The notes under the pieces were generated by a model that was not told the origin of the DNA, did no database searches, and was given only the letters and a program-made list of their open reading frames with translations. The translations under genes and the position numbers were made by a program. This document shows positions 21,325 to 32,439 of a stretch of 64,000 bases of DNA, in pieces. The DNA is from Cepaea nemoralis (taxonomy: Eukaryota; Mollusca; Gastropoda; Stylommatophora; Helicidae), in the NCBI GenBank assembly GCA_014155875.1, contig JACEFZ010015010.1, positions 152,501 to 216,500 of the forward strand, written 5' to 3'. Within the stretch, counting starts at the first letter, position 1. Each line of letters begins with the position of its first letter.

Positions 21325-24067
21325 TCGTATCTCTGCGCTCACTCAGTGCCTGTGTCCTCCCCATCTTCTCCATTTCCACTATAGGGGTTGATCTCATCCC
21401 TCCTGTGGTGACTCTAAGTGCTTGATTTTGCACCTTTTCCAGCTCTTGTAGTGTGGTATTTGATGCTGAACACCACGCAGTTGACCCATATTCCAGGTGT
21501 GGTCGTATGCTCTGTTGGTAAACTTTGCTAAGTATTTTCGTACTGGCTCCCCATGTGGTTCCACTTAGCTTTCTCAGGATGGCTATTTTCCTTCTGGCTT
21601 TTGCTACTGCTTTGTTGATGTGCTTTCTCCATGTCAGCTTGCCATCAAATGTTACTCCAAGGTATGTTGGTTCTTTATCTTCTCTTAGGGGTGTTCCATT
21701 TATCTGGATGATGCCTGCCTTTTGTTTTGGAGAGAGGGTAAATAGGGTTGTGCTGCACTTGTCAGTGTTTATGCTGACACACCATCTATTTGCCCATACA
21801 GCAAATGTATCTACAGCTCTTTGTAGCAATCTGGTGGCCACTGATGCATATTCATTTGTGCTCCATAGAACCAGGTCATCGGCGTACATTGCCGCTTTAA
21901 TTCCATGCGGTAGGTGAGCAACAAGATCATTGATGAAGATTAGAAAAAGTGTGGGGGACAAGACTCCGCCCTGGGGGACACCGTGACGCAGTAGTACTTT
22001 CTTGCTCTTGAGTCCGTCTATCTGTACTCGGGCTCTTCTGTTGTGCAAGTATGCTTTCACCCATTTGTACATTCTTCCATTGACTTTGCAGTTTCTCAGT
22101 TTCTTCATCAGACCTTCTTTCCAGACTTTGTCAAAGGCTTTCTTCAGATCTATCCATGCCGCAAGCACCAGCTTCTTCTCTTGGAATGCATCCTCAATTT
22201 CTTGAGAGAGGTAGGTTGTCTGATCTTCCGTAGAGTAGCACTGCCTAAAGCCAGCCTGCTGTGGCACAAGGATGTTTTTACTTTCAATGTACCACTGCAG
22301 TCTGTGATTGATGATGCGCTCCAGTGTTTTGCAGAGACAGCTGGTGAGGCTAATTGGTCTGTAGCTAGAGGCAATGGAACCATCTTTCCCTGATTTTAGG
22401 AGGGGTATCATGATTGCTTCTCTCCAGGCTTGTGGAACACTGCCTAAGGTCCAGCTGTTATTGAAGATCTGCAACAGCTTTGTTTTGGCCTCTGTTCCTA
22501 GGTTCCTGATCATTTCATTGGAGATACCATCAGCTCCTGGTGACTTTCTCATTTTCAGTTTTGATATGGCTAGCTCCAGTTCGCTGATTGTGATGGGTGC
22601 CTCCAGAACCTCATGTACTATTTCCTTCTGTCCTGTATGTTGTCGTTTCTCTCGAATCTCTTGTTGTTTCTCTGGACTAATTTTGATATTGCTATCTTGT
22701 GCGAACGAGTCCGCAAAATGGTCAGCTGCTTGCTTTCTTGTTAAGATTTTTCCATCTTTATGTAGTGCAATTTTTGAGTTTCTCCCTGTGCCCTCGTCAT
22801 TAAGCTGTTTTATTAGCTTCCACAATTTCCTTGTGTCTCTTTCAAAGTTCAGAGACTCTGTTTTCTCCTGCCAGCTTTTCCGTCTAGCCTGCAGCTTGGC
22901 CCTTTGAAATTTGGCTTTTGCATGCTGGAATTTATTGTGGTGCTCTTGGCTGGGTGTGGCCTCTGCTTGCTTTCTACACACTTCAACATCATTATGCAAC
23001 TGTTCCAGTTCACTACTCCAGTAGGGTTTATATTGTTTACGGGCTCCTCTTGGTACTGTTTCTCGCGCTGCCTGTAGTATGCATTTCCCAAACTCTTCAA
23101 CTGCTTTATTTATGTCTTTCTCAGTGTTCAGGTTTCTAACCAGTATGCTGGTGCGATGCTTGTACATTGCCCAGTCTGCTTTCTTGTAGTTCCACCTCGA
23201 GAGGGTGCTGCTTTCACTTACAAGCTCATTTTCTACGGTTAGAAAGACTGGCCGATGGTCACTGCCACCAAGTTGTTTCCCAACAGTTCGTGTAATGTTC
23301 CACTCCAGGTCTGGTGAATGAAAAGCCAGGTCAGGTGTAGTTGTAGAGTGCCATGATCTCGAGTAGAAAGTATGTGGGTCGGACGGCTTGTTAATCAACA
23401 TGAATCTATTCTCATCTTGCCAGTCTTCCAGTCTCTCTCCTCTCTGGTCCATGTGATCATAGCCCCAGCTCTGCGAGTGGCTGTTGAAATCGCCACACAC
23501 AATCATTTTTTCTTTTAGTGGTAGAGTGTTCAGTGCCTGTGGGCGGTCACTTGGACAGTAGTAATTGATCAGATGTAGATCTGTATTACCTGTCTTAAGT
23601 TTAAGTGTCTGATACTCAGCCCCTTCCATGTAGACTTTGATTTGGGAAGCCATGATGTTATTTCTTACAAGGGTCAGTATCCCACCTTTTCGCCTGTTCT
23701 TTCGGTCAGATCGGTAACACTGGTAGCCTCTGATTTTGAAGGCTATATTTTCATTGAGGTGAGTTTCTTGCAAGCAACATATGCTTACTTTCTCTTTGTC
23801 CAGGATGTTTTCTAATTCTACTTTTTTGTTGCTGACTCCCTCCGCATTCCAGTGCATTATTTTAAGTCTTAGTTTAGTATGGCCAGTCGTCCTATTCTCA
23901 TGTCCCCTGGCTCCACAGGATATCTGAGAAGGACCTCCAGTAGTTGGGGTTGGACCCTTTCGAGACATAGGGCCCGGCACTGCACCTGCCTGGGGGTCCA
24001 AAGCAGGGCGAGCACCATAACGATTAGCAGTAGTCGACATATTCCATTTTGCGTGATTGCGTGGCAT
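21325..24067 (-). CDS. LINE ORF2, endonuclease and reverse transcriptase
   Basis: About 917 LINE-derived residues are read before the frame runs into the antisense SINE poly-A (a run of F). Endonuclease residues lie at about 71-275: MHWNAEG, CLQETHL (E101), CGDFNSHSQSWG (D193) and GGSDHRPV (269-274). RT lies at about 500-800: MRKSPGADGISNEMI, SYRPISLTSCLCKTLERI, WIDLKKAFDKVW (D640), RHGVPQGGVLSPTLF and YADD (728-731). The thumb motif PTYLGVTFDGKLTWRKH follows. All catalytic residues expected of the family are present, which implies a young copy. The start codon is the first in-frame ATG after the leader. No separate ORF1 is evident upstream. Confidence 0.9.
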
Positions 24068-24720
24068 CCTGATTTCTGTGGTGCGCCTCTTGGCTGGTTG
24101 CCTCCGTCTTCAGCACCTTTCTTTGCTAGAGCAGACTGTGGTCTCACTCGAGTGTAGATGTGTACGCGCGCACACGCCTGTCTGCGCATGCATGTACGTG
24201 CATACACATCTAGAGCATACTGGTTATTTTCCGGCGCCAGAGACTCGCCGTCGCCCCTTCTCCTGTTAGTTTAAACAGGCCCGCCACGTGAAGGCCAGGA
24301 GTTGGACTTTTGCTGCATAGGTTATGTATTCACGAGCCATTGAGGTATTTGAGCAATGTTGGGCGCTCACCCCAACACCGCGCCTCGGCTACATACAGCA
24401 ACATTTGGAACCCTCTCCAATCCTCTTTGTCCTTTCATATTTTTTAGAAGCTGCTGTTGTTTATTTGTTGCCCAGTTGCCCACACTTTTCCTGTGCATGG
24501 TTTTCTGTCTGAATCTCTTGCGTAGTATTTTCCCCACATACAGCTAATGTCTCCACATCGTCTGTCCATATTCCCAATGCATTTTATTTGTCTTTTTGCC
24601 TATGGTTTTCATGAGTGATTTTGCAACAACCGCAGCTCTAAAAATCTCAGTGTTTGTGTCTTCTCTGTTAATGACATTCCAAACATTCCAACTAAAACGT
24701 TAGTTACATAACCTTTGTAG
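24068..24720. other. LINE leader and unassigned sequence
   Basis: 24068-24260 is probably the LINE 5' leader (GC-rich, with CG-rich motifs near 24160-24200). 24261-24720 holds no feature I can assign; faint C-terminal LINE-like text on the minus strand is too weak to call. Confidence 0.4.
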
Positions 24721-24962
24721 GACGTCAAAGACAACCCCGATATATTTTGGCTGTTTGTGATTTCTTGGCAAGTTTACATTCAGTAGTTTGCCTTTGATTC
24801 GTGAACGATCGGAACTCATTGCTTTGTGAACGACAGACACTCATGTCATTGTATGAAAAATAGCGCAAGGCAGTCTGCTTCCAAATCATCCACAGCTGTG
24901 TTTGGAACACGGTATGCGGAATTTTGAATTGCATCCGCACCCCATCGCCACAGTGAAACTTA
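24721..24962 (-). mobile_element. SINE-1 copy close to the myosin exon
   Basis: Minus reads attccgcataccgtgttcca (degraded box B region), acacagctgtggatgatttg, gcagactgccttgcgc, ggcaaactactgaatgtaaa, cttgccaagaaatcacaaac. It lies about 83 bases downstream of the 5' splice site at 25044 on the same strand. Confidence 0.75.
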
Positions 24963-25044
24963 AAAATAAAATCAACAAGAAAAAGAATCTTGAAAACTAT
25001 AGCATTAATTACAACAATATAACTTTGTAACAAAACAGTATTAC

Positions 25045-25902
25045 CTCTAATACTGGACCCGCTCCTAATATTGTCTGTTCAACGCCACTCCCGTATAATC
25101 CTTTGTGAGAAAGCGCTGTCAAGTGGTGAAGCAATAGATTCGTACTTTCTGTTTTGCCGGATCCCGATTCCCCCGATATAACAATGCACTGATTCTGTTT
25201 TTGTCTCAACATGGAATGGTAGGCAGCATCTGCTACTGCAAAAATGTGGGGTGGTAACTCTCCCAGCCGCCTGTTCTGATACATACTAACATACTTGGGG
25301 TTGTAAATGGGGAAAAACTTGAACGGGTTCACGGCAATGAGGATCGACCCAACATATGTGTAGATATTCTTTTGGTAAAATCTAGCTTTGAGGTTGTGGA
25401 GAAGAGTGCGTTCGTTCAGATCCGGAAGACTGCACAGATCTGGAAACTCCTTCCCAGATATTGGTTGCGTAAGGAAAGACAATAAAAATGAATCAACAGC
25501 ACTTTGATCCCTAACTATCCATCCTCCAACCGACCCAACTGGATCTCGGCGTCGTAAATAAAATCTGTATCCATCAAATAATCCACTGCCTCCTGTCTCA
25601 TTCTCAGATGATGCTACCATTTTCGGCCACAGAAGTTGCAAAGCTACTGGATTTTCCGTGGAATCAAGTCGCCGCTCTTTACACAACTGACCACCAGATG
25701 AAAACACTTCAGCAAGTTCAAACTGCTTGCTGACGTCACTTCCATTTCCCAGGCGGAGCTTACGACAAGCCACGGAAACAACATCTTCGGCGCATGTACT
25801 CTTGTCGGATTCAACAGAGACGTACTCAAGCTCGTCACTCAAAGCTCCTGAGTACACACGAATCATAAAGGAATTGATGCTGAGTCGGCGGGAAATCTGC
25901 AA
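25045..25902 (-). CDS. MYO9: Myosin-IX, exon with RA domain and motor P-loop
   Basis: An 858-nt exon gives 286 in-frame codons if the acceptor ttattacag (ending 25903) is used; a second acceptor, ttgcag, would start it at 25896. Residues about 13-95 resemble the Ras-associating N-terminal domain of myosin-IX (IRVYSGALSDELEYVSVES, LQLLWPKM). Residues 154-286 are the motor start: FPDLCSLPDLNERTLLHNLK, YTYVGSILIAVNPFKFFPIY, NPKYVSMYQNRRLGELPPHI, P-loop GESGSGKT (244-251), GVEQTILGAGPVLE. The exon ends in phase 0 at donor gtaata. The first ATG in the exon is at 25866-25864 (residue 13); the alternative is a start in an unseen upstream exon. Family function: a single-headed actin motor with a RhoGAP tail that restrains Rho signalling. 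Confidence 0.93.
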
Positions 25903-26570
25903 CTGTAATAATCATAAACAACAAATTAACTTTCAATGTAAGCACAATTTTGTAATCCTATGATTAAAATGCAAATTAAATGTTATTATTTGAGGTACAA
26001 TACTGAAATACTACAGTATCAAACTGTGTGATTGAGACACTCTGTTATGTCTCTTCCTTGAAGTAATAAACCGTGTGATGAATATGAAGCATTTTATACG
26101 GGCGCAAAAGCCATAACATTAATGGAATTACAAATGACCTAATTGAGTTAGATTTACCATAATAATAGACAAGTATTGTGAAAATATACAAACACAACAT
26201 TGCAAAAGGAAAATAATGGCGAAAGTTTAAACAAATCAATACTGCAGGCAGCGCTATGTCCAGTCCAAGAGGCGGAATGGGAAATGAAAAACTATACTGG
26301 ACTGAAGAACTACAAATTCTAGGACAAAGTCAAAGATGTCAGGAAGACAGCAGAGAGAAAACAAACAATTGAAATAAATATCTCACTTTGAGCCACGACA
26401 GCAAAATATAACAGAACATTACATCAAACAACACAAGATTGTTGGCAAGAAAAATAAGACAGGAATGAAAACAAACTAAGAAAACTAGTAAATGGCATGA
26501 ATAACGAAGGCCCCAGTAACAAACAAATAACAATTAAACAAGGAGATGATGTCATGCTTGGGAAAGGGGG
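25903..26570. other. Region upstream of the myosin exon
   Basis: AT-rich sequence 5' of the exon on the sense strand. It may be intron or promoter. I see no upstream coding exon, CpG-rich block or clear core promoter here. Confidence 0.4.
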
Positions 26571-26571
26571 A

Positions 26572-26572
<1 letters not shown>

Positions 26573-26663
<91 letters not shown>

Positions 26664-26690
26664 GAGAGACAGAGAGAGAGACCTGCAAAT
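26573..26690 (+). repeat. (GA)n microsatellite
   Basis: About 70 bases of pure GA, then GACA and GAGACA variants to 26690. Confidence 0.97.
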
Positions 26691-26825
26691 GCACTGATGC
26701 TAGTCCAAACTACATTGATATCACAGCAGAACGCATGTGCTTGGAGTGCACTATTTATGCGCACATCATTCATATATCAATGGTTTTACTATGAGACTGC
26801 ATAATAAATAACATATAAGTGATGT

Positions 26826-26912
26826 GCGTAAGATGAGTGGTTGGAAGGTCCGACTGTAACATGGGCCTGCATGCCCCTCTGAAAATAAAGTTTGTTCGTA
26901 TGTTTGTTTGTG
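26826..26912 (+). mobile_element. Family E 3' end
   Basis: gatgagtggttggaaggtcc, acatgggcctgcatgcccct, gaaaataaagtttgttcgta. The tail (GTTTGTTC) is diverged. Confidence 0.65.
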
Positions 26913-27079
26913 CATTCATATTCATTTCTTTCTGATCACTTTAATAATCAATCCCTTCTCACATTTTATAATTTTCAATTTTAATTATTTAGTTAAACAT
27001 TTTTGTCTTGGACCAGCTCTATAGAGGTCCTGACATTGCCAGCTCCATACATTTGAGTCTGTAGCAGTGGCAATCGAAG

Positions 27080-27428
27080 TCGAAGTCGTTGTCTATAACA
27101 TGAATTGCTAGTTCAGAAAAATGGCGGCCGGCCGGTTGCTGAACGTACTGGGTTTGCCTTATGTAGTAATATGTGGCTGCTGGTTTTATAGTGACTGCCG
27201 CTTCTATCAACGATGAACTATATTTTTCGTGGCGGACTTTTGTGTTGGCATTCTGGCAGCGGCATTATGCATAGTATACCTGTGCGGGCTGTTGGTTTAT
27301 TGAGACTTCTGTCTGTTCCACTTCTGACATGGAGCAGTGAGGAGCATTTTGTGTGATATTCACTGGCACAGGAACGGAGAATTATGGGGCGATCCTTTGC
27401 CATGAAGTTGAAACCGCAACTAACTAAA
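27080..27428 (+). mobile_element. SINE-D long variant, 5' part decayed
   Basis: aaaatggcggccggccggtt, tcaacgatgaactatatttttc, ggacttttgtgttggcattc, ggcggcattatgcatagt, gaggagcattttgtgtgata, cactggcacaggaacggag and gaaaccgcaactaactaaat match 34105-34540 base for base over long stretches. Tail (AACT)n. The CRE/tRNA head is missing. Confidence 0.7.
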
Positions 27429-27514
27429 TAACCTTCGACTTAATATGTCAGGAAATTGTTAAACAGTTTCACTATCCCCTGAGCCATTGTGCATTCACTG
27501 GTGAAGTAGCAGTT

Positions 27515-27822
27515 ATATGACCCGAGTCCTACAAGAAGCAAATAAAAGCCGCAAGCTCATTAGAGAAATTAGACGTAGACAGTCATTTCTGGACACGTTA
27601 TGAGAAGAAATAAACTAGAGAACTTTGTGACAACTGGAAAGATTGAGAGGATAAGAACAGGAAGGGGGAGGGGGGGGGGGTGGCAGAGAAGTAACTACCT
27701 GGATGGCTTGACTACACAGCATGGTCGGGACAAGAACACAGAGCTGATCCACGACTGTGATGATCGTGAGAGATGGCGAAACATAACCGGCAAAGCTTAC
27801 GGGCATGGAATATGATGATGAG
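27515..27822 (+). pseudogene. RTE LINE C-terminal fragment
   Basis: Plus reads AGAGAAATTAGACGTAGACA, catttctggacacgttatga, aactttgtgacaactggaaa, gagctgatccacgactgtga and ends catggaatatgatgatga. This corresponds to REIRRRQS-FFGHVMRR and ELIHD motifs. It is disrupted by a G-run (27667-27681). Confidence 0.75.
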
Positions 27823-28069
27823 TAGTCATTTTTTTTTAAAATTATTAAAAAGTATAATTAGGGTATAAAAATCATTCCATAATTTCTTTTACTGCAATAG
27901 TTTCTGGACATTTGTAAAGAAGGTAACCTAAACTGAGGAAAATTAGATAATTTCTGCACGTTAGAAGTCATCAATGTCTGGAAAATATAATAATTGATGG
28001 AGGTGTACGGAGGAAATGGAGAAGAAGAAGACAACACAAACGAATATAACATATTATAGATAAATGACG

Positions 28070-28225
28070 CATGACAGCACCAGAGGCAGAGTTTTGGGTT
28101 ATAACAAGCAGAGTTTTGGGTTATAACAGAGGCAGAGTTTTTGGGTTTTAACGGAGAAATTTTGGAAGAATGTTATGAGGAAAAGTTCTGCACAGGAAAG
28201 TCACTGGATGATGATGATGAAATTT
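28070..28225 (+). repeat. Short LINE-tail-like piece with internal 30-bp repeats
   Basis: gcagagttttgggttataaca occurs three times, and the piece ends actggatgatgatgatgaaa, a (GAT)n tail like that of RTE copies. Class uncertain. Confidence 0.4.
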
Positions 28226-28659
28226 ACTAGCCATAATTACTACTTCGCATTACCAGCCCCAAATACTGGCTCGTCAACCTTTAAGATTTAACATACTTTT
28301 AACATTCAACAATATGTAACTTCAATGTACATTCAAAATGTAACTTCAATCTACATGCAGAATGCAACTTTAATATACATACATTTGGAAGTTTGACATC
28401 ATATCTGGCCATCCTAGTGGTTGCCGGTACAATCAGCAAAGACAATCTGATTACTGATATTCATCTCTGCAAGAGTTCCACACAATCATGAGTGCTATAA
28501 TTCAGTGGTTTGGGTATGTCATTCACCACTTGAGTGTGGATACTCCATGACTTCTAATGCAAATCTGAAATAGAGAAAGTATGAAAGGTAATACATGTGA
28601 AAATTCAGGTAGGAAAGAGAGAGAACCATGAAAAATGCTAGCAGAATCATTAACTGAAG

Positions 28660-28890
28660 AGTTGTGGTAGTGCAGTGGCTAGACGCTTGCCTGCCAGCCC
28701 GAGGGTCAAGGTTTCAAATCTACATCTGGCGGATTATTTAAACGGACTTTGGCTACCAAGTTGACCCAGTCTAGAATGGGTATCGGGAAAAGTCTTGGAA
28801 AGTAAAATCGGCTGGCATGATACAGACCACATGACCCACCAATGCCAATTAGTCTATAGGAATATGGGTGTACAATGTGCCCAGTGCGGC
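28660..28890 (+). mobile_element. SINE-2 copy
   Basis: Head tgtggtagtgcagtggctag (box A) and aaggtttcaaatctaca (decayed box B). Body ttggctaccaagttgaccca, gtctagaatgggtatcggga, agtaaaatcggctggcatga. The end is near tgtgcccagtgcggc. Confidence 0.75.
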
Positions 28891-28896
28891 TAAGGT

Positions 28897-28983
28897 ATTA
28901 AAAGGTCCTCTGTTTTTAACCACTAAAATAATAATCAGATTAAAAGGTCCTCTGTTTTTAACCACTAAAATAATAATCAGAAT
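28897..28983 (+). repeat. 41-bp direct duplication
   Basis: Two adjacent identical copies of the unit beginning aaaaggtcctctgtttttaa and ending aataataatcag, separated only by 'att'. Confidence 0.9.
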
Positions 28984-29001
28984 CATGATAATTAACCTAC
29001 G

Positions 29002-29248
29002 CCGGCTCCCTGGCCGAGGGGTTAGCAGCTTTCTCCGTTAATCCCGAATACTCTCGTGGTAGACGTGAGCGCACGAGAATTAGAAGTGGTTCGAGTCGCG
29101 CCAGTGACTTACAAGAGTATGGAGCCGGTCGCTCAGAAAGTCGTGGCGTGCTCATGAGCGTAATCTAGCCTAGGAATCAACATACAGCTGAAAGTTGCTG
29201 GTGTTGACCGCAATATCCTGAAACAGGATGGAAACGCGGGGGAAAAAA
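29002..29248 (+). mobile_element. SINE-A copy with imperfect TSD
   Basis: ggctccctggccgaggggtt (box A), agtggttcgagtcgcgcc (box B), cgtggcgtgctcatgagcgt, tgctggtgttgaccgcaata and a short A tail. The flanks atgataattaacct (left) and atgatcattaacct (right) look like a 14-bp TSD with one mismatch. High similarity to the copy at 21045 suggests recent activity of the family. Confidence 0.88.
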
Positions 29249-29499
29249 TGATCATTAACCTCATCCTCGCCCACAGCATAAACTTCATCATTAAACTTAT
29301 TCTGTCAATCATACTCCTTCTGCCTTGGAGTGTGCAAGTACCAACAGATTATACTTTATTAATATATTGTCATATATACACACACTGTTATGATTCGATG
29401 AGCCATGGTCAGTGAGGCACCTCACAACAAATAGCATGAGAATGATTTTCACAAATATAGATTCGTAGATACATGTATTTACCTCAATGGCTCGGAACT

Positions 29500-29734
29500 C
29501 TGAAGAAGAAGAAGAAGAAGAAGAAGAAGAAGAAGAAGAAGAAGAAGAAGAAGAAGAAGAAGAAGAAGAAGAAGAAGAAGAAGAAGAAGAAGAAGAAGAA
29601 GAAGAAGGAAGAAGGAAGAAGGAAGAATAAGGAAGAAGGAGAAGGAGGAGGAGAGAAGAAGGAAGAAGAAGAAGAAGAAGAAGAAGAAGAAGAAGAAGAA
29701 GAAGAAGAAGAAGAAGAAGAAGAAGAAGAAGAAG

Positions 29735-29766
<32 letters not shown>

Positions 29767-29983
29767 GAAGAAGGAAGAAGAAGAAGAAGAAGAAGAAGAA
29801 GAAGAAGAAGAAGAAGAAGAAGGAGGAAGAAGGAAGAATAAGGAAGAAGGAGAAGGAGGAAGAAGAAGGAAGAAGAAGAAGAAGAAGAAGAAGAAGAAGA
29901 AGAAGAAGAAGAAGAAGAAGAAGAAGAAGAAGAAGAAGAAGAAGAAGAAGAAGAAGAAGAAGAAGAAGAAGAAGAAGAAAGAA

Positions 29984-30040
<57 letters not shown>

Positions 30041-30041
30041 A
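29500..30041 (+). repeat. (GAA)n tract of ~480 bp plus (GAT)n
   Basis: Almost pure GAA from 29503 to about 29980, with GGA/AAT interruptions near 29606-29660, 29775 and 29820-29870, then about 20 GAT units to 30041. The pattern gaagaataaggaagaaggag recurs at 29623 and 29833, so part of the growth was by duplication of a larger block. Short similar words, agatacatgtatttac (29466) and gatacacgtatttac (30038), flank the tract. Confidence 0.97.
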
Positions 30042-30049
30042 CACGTATT

Positions 30050-30330
30050 TACAGAGAGATCCGCATTCAACGCAGTTGAACACGGAGACGCTGAAATCTG
30101 AGTTGGGCTGATTCAGGAACCAACATCACAGCATTCCGGACATTCCAAAAAGTGTTAATACCAATACTAATGGCACTGGTAGCAGTCTGATTTTGTGTCT
30201 GCCTGGCCTTCCCACGGAGTCCTGAGTGTTGGTCAGATCGTCTGGTCACTCCCTGCAGCACCATTGTCTCCAGGCCGTGATAATCTATATGTTCTTCTCC
30301 ACTATACACACACAAAGAGTGCCCCGATTA
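30050..30330 (-). pseudogene. I-type LINE 3' end
   Basis: Minus reads GLRGKARQTQNQTATSAIS then IGINTFWNVRNAVM, equivalent to the TIREKARRTYNQIATGTIG-GTLSW C-terminus of the LINE at 6767-8851. The trinucleotide tract adjoins its 3' side. Confidence 0.65.
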
Positions 30331-30785
30331 CGTCTGCCTTATCATACACCAATACTCCACCTAGCGGTGCATATCCAGTCAATCTGTCCACCTGCTTTTT
30401 TCCCCCATAACATCACCATGTCCTGGGGAAAATATCCAATAGATGCTTTCTATTTTTGATTGTTGAATTGGAGCTTGCCACTATGCTCGGAGCACGCGTA
30501 TTCACCTTCCTCATCATACTCTGTGAGTCTGTTAAAATCGCGAATTTATAATCTCATATCCAGGCACCAACTGTAAAACAAAATATAATCCCGTGGGTTA
30601 ATTATGTTCTAATAACAAGGCAGAGATTAAAGGCCTGGAGTAGACTGTCTATATGATTAACGACACCAGCTCTGAATGTCACCAAGCGCCATTTTCAAAG
30701 ATGGTCTATCAGTGCTGCAGGCCCTCCATAATGGCAAACTCCCATATTTGCGATGTGAACTTAGCAAGGCAGCTGCTAATTTATT
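30330..30785. other. Unassigned stretch
   Basis: No recognisable exon or named repeat. Confidence 0.4.
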
Positions 30786-30990
30786 TTTTTTTACGCATAT
30801 CCTTTACAGGTCATCGCTGTCAACACCAGCATTTTACCGCTGCCTTTATTTTTTTGGCAAGATTACGCTCAGTAGTTTGGCATTGTTTTCTGAACCGCTT
30901 CCAATTCTCGCGCGCTGCGTTACCTTACGTGGATAAACGGAATTACGGAGAAAGTCGTTTAACTCCTGGGGCCAGGAAGACTGGTAGCTG
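30786..30990 (-). mobile_element. SINE-1 copy
   Basis: On plus: acgcatatcctttacaggtc, atcgctgtcaacaccagcat, ggcaagattacgctcagtag, tttggcattgttttctgaac, ggataaacggaattacgg. This is the reverse complement of the SINE-1 modules, close to the copy at 2290-2530. Confidence 0.72.
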
Positions 30991-31435
30991 CTAAAAAAAC
31001 GACTATAATTCAATGGGTACCGTCCCATTGTGGTGCACCCGGATATCATATGGTAGATTAACTTGCTAATAAAGGTGAAGGATGTGAACACGACGAGAAC
31101 GAACTTACATACTATGAGAAAAAGATAATTATCTGGGCTACCAGAAATGAAAATAACCACGCCAATGACGACTACCATTCTCATGACTACACACAAGAAC
31201 TTCGCCTGTCGATGTAAACAAGAAATAACGAACACAATAAGAAGAAGAGAATAGATATTGATTAACACTCGTTGAAAATAGAGGAAACAAAGTAGAAATC
31301 AGAAAACACATCACACAACAACAACAACAACAATAATCTATAGCCAGGACAAACAAATAATACTGTGGCTGAAATACTGTCTACTTAGTATTTCATCCAA
31401 AGTATGTCCACTTCATTTGATATATAACTCGGTAG

Positions 31436-31570
31436 CATGCGCCTGACGAGGTACAGCGAAATATGCCAGGCAAGAAATCGTGCACTATTTTGTTTACGTC
31501 GTGTGTGCGTAAATTGACTAAGGGAATACATTGTTTCAGACAGCATCTTATCTCGGAATCGCTTGTACTT
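31436..31570 (+). repeat. Dispersed repeat shared with 2050-2250
   Basis: gaaatatgccaggcaagaaa, ctatttt-tttacg, aaattgactaagggaataca and ttgtttcagaca parallel the earlier copy. Class unknown. Confidence 0.45.
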
Positions 31571-31782
31571 GGACTATATTGACGGTCACAGAGGTTGGGA
31601 CGGAACCATGACAGGAGGGTTGGTTCCTATGAGAAGAGGCACAGGTCGCTCAGCAACAAGATGTTCGCATTGAAGAACCTTAGGTAAGAGAATGCCTGAG
31701 GCAGGGGATCTGGCAAGGATCGAGAACTTTTTCGGTGGTCCGTGATTCATAGGTACTGTTTCATAGGTACTAATTAAAGTCA

Positions 31783-32077
31783 ACATGATCGAATGGATAA
31801 CAGCGCACGCTCTTAAACTACCTGTATGCTGGCGAGGTAGCGGGCTTAAACCCTACACCAGTTAGTTGGACTAAAACGTTGACTTCTCACTTCTCCTCCT
31901 TGAAATGGGGACGTAAATGAGAAATACCTCTGATGGCGATGGACACTGGTAATAGGGAAAGCTAGCCTACATGATTAATCAGTCCAATGTGGTCTACGTT
32001 CGAGCTCAGGGCGAGCGAACGAAAAGGAAGGAAGGTAGGAAGGAAGGAAGGATGAACAAAAGAAAGAAAGAAAGAAA

Positions 32078-32129
<52 letters not shown>

Positions 32130-32130
32130 A
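31783..32130 (+). mobile_element. SINE-3 copy with (GAAA)n tail
   Basis: Head catgatcgaatggataacag (box A) and gcgggcttaaaccctacacc (box B). Body gagaaatacctctgatggcg, atggacactggtaatagggaa. It ends gcgagcgaacgaaaaggaag followed by (GGAA) and (GAAA) repeats to 32130. The tail is a microsatellite seeded from the gaacgaaaa end. Confidence 0.8.
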
Positions 32131-32439
32131 TATGTACTGAATAGCGTTATAGGACTTAGAAAAGAAGTTGATATTAGAGAACCTAGTGAAAATTTGAGAC
32201 AGCACATACAAACTGAAGTATATGGACGTACACAAAACGAAGACTGTCACCTTCAAATGAGACCGCGTCTGGCTGAAGCAGATAGACCATGCCTACAATA
32301 ACATTTACTTTGGGAGACTATGCCTACAGTAATATTTATTTTGCAGATTACCTGTGTACGGCAAACAGGGCCCGGACCAAGTGTACAATCTCTGAGCCTG
32401 CATGTTTACATCCCTTGTCAAAATATACACCCTTAACTA

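Larger units (their letters stand above)
19913..24260 (-). mobile_element. Near-complete I-superfamily LINE (APE-RT-RNase H)
   Basis: Minus-strand element with an apurinic-type endonuclease, RT, RNase H and a C-terminal zinc knuckle. The 3' UTR ends caagcgaacgaaagaagaag (plus 19914-19942). The 5' limit is uncertain; I place it near 24260 because the GC-rich leader ends there. RNase H downstream of RT argues for the I superfamily rather than Jockey or RTE. The sole interruption of the coding frame that I can see is the SINE-A at 21045-21315 with its TSD. Insertion polarity is the same as that of the host myosin gene. Confidence 0.88.

Noticed and set aside
23869..24207. 112-residue minus frame overlapping the LINE ORF start, considered as ORF1
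   Set aside because: It is an out-of-frame shadow of ORF2 with no nucleic-acid-binding motif.
29309..30083. Long poly-Leu/Ser or poly-Lys/Glu frames
   Set aside because: Caused by the (GAA)n tract; no coding signal outside the repeat.
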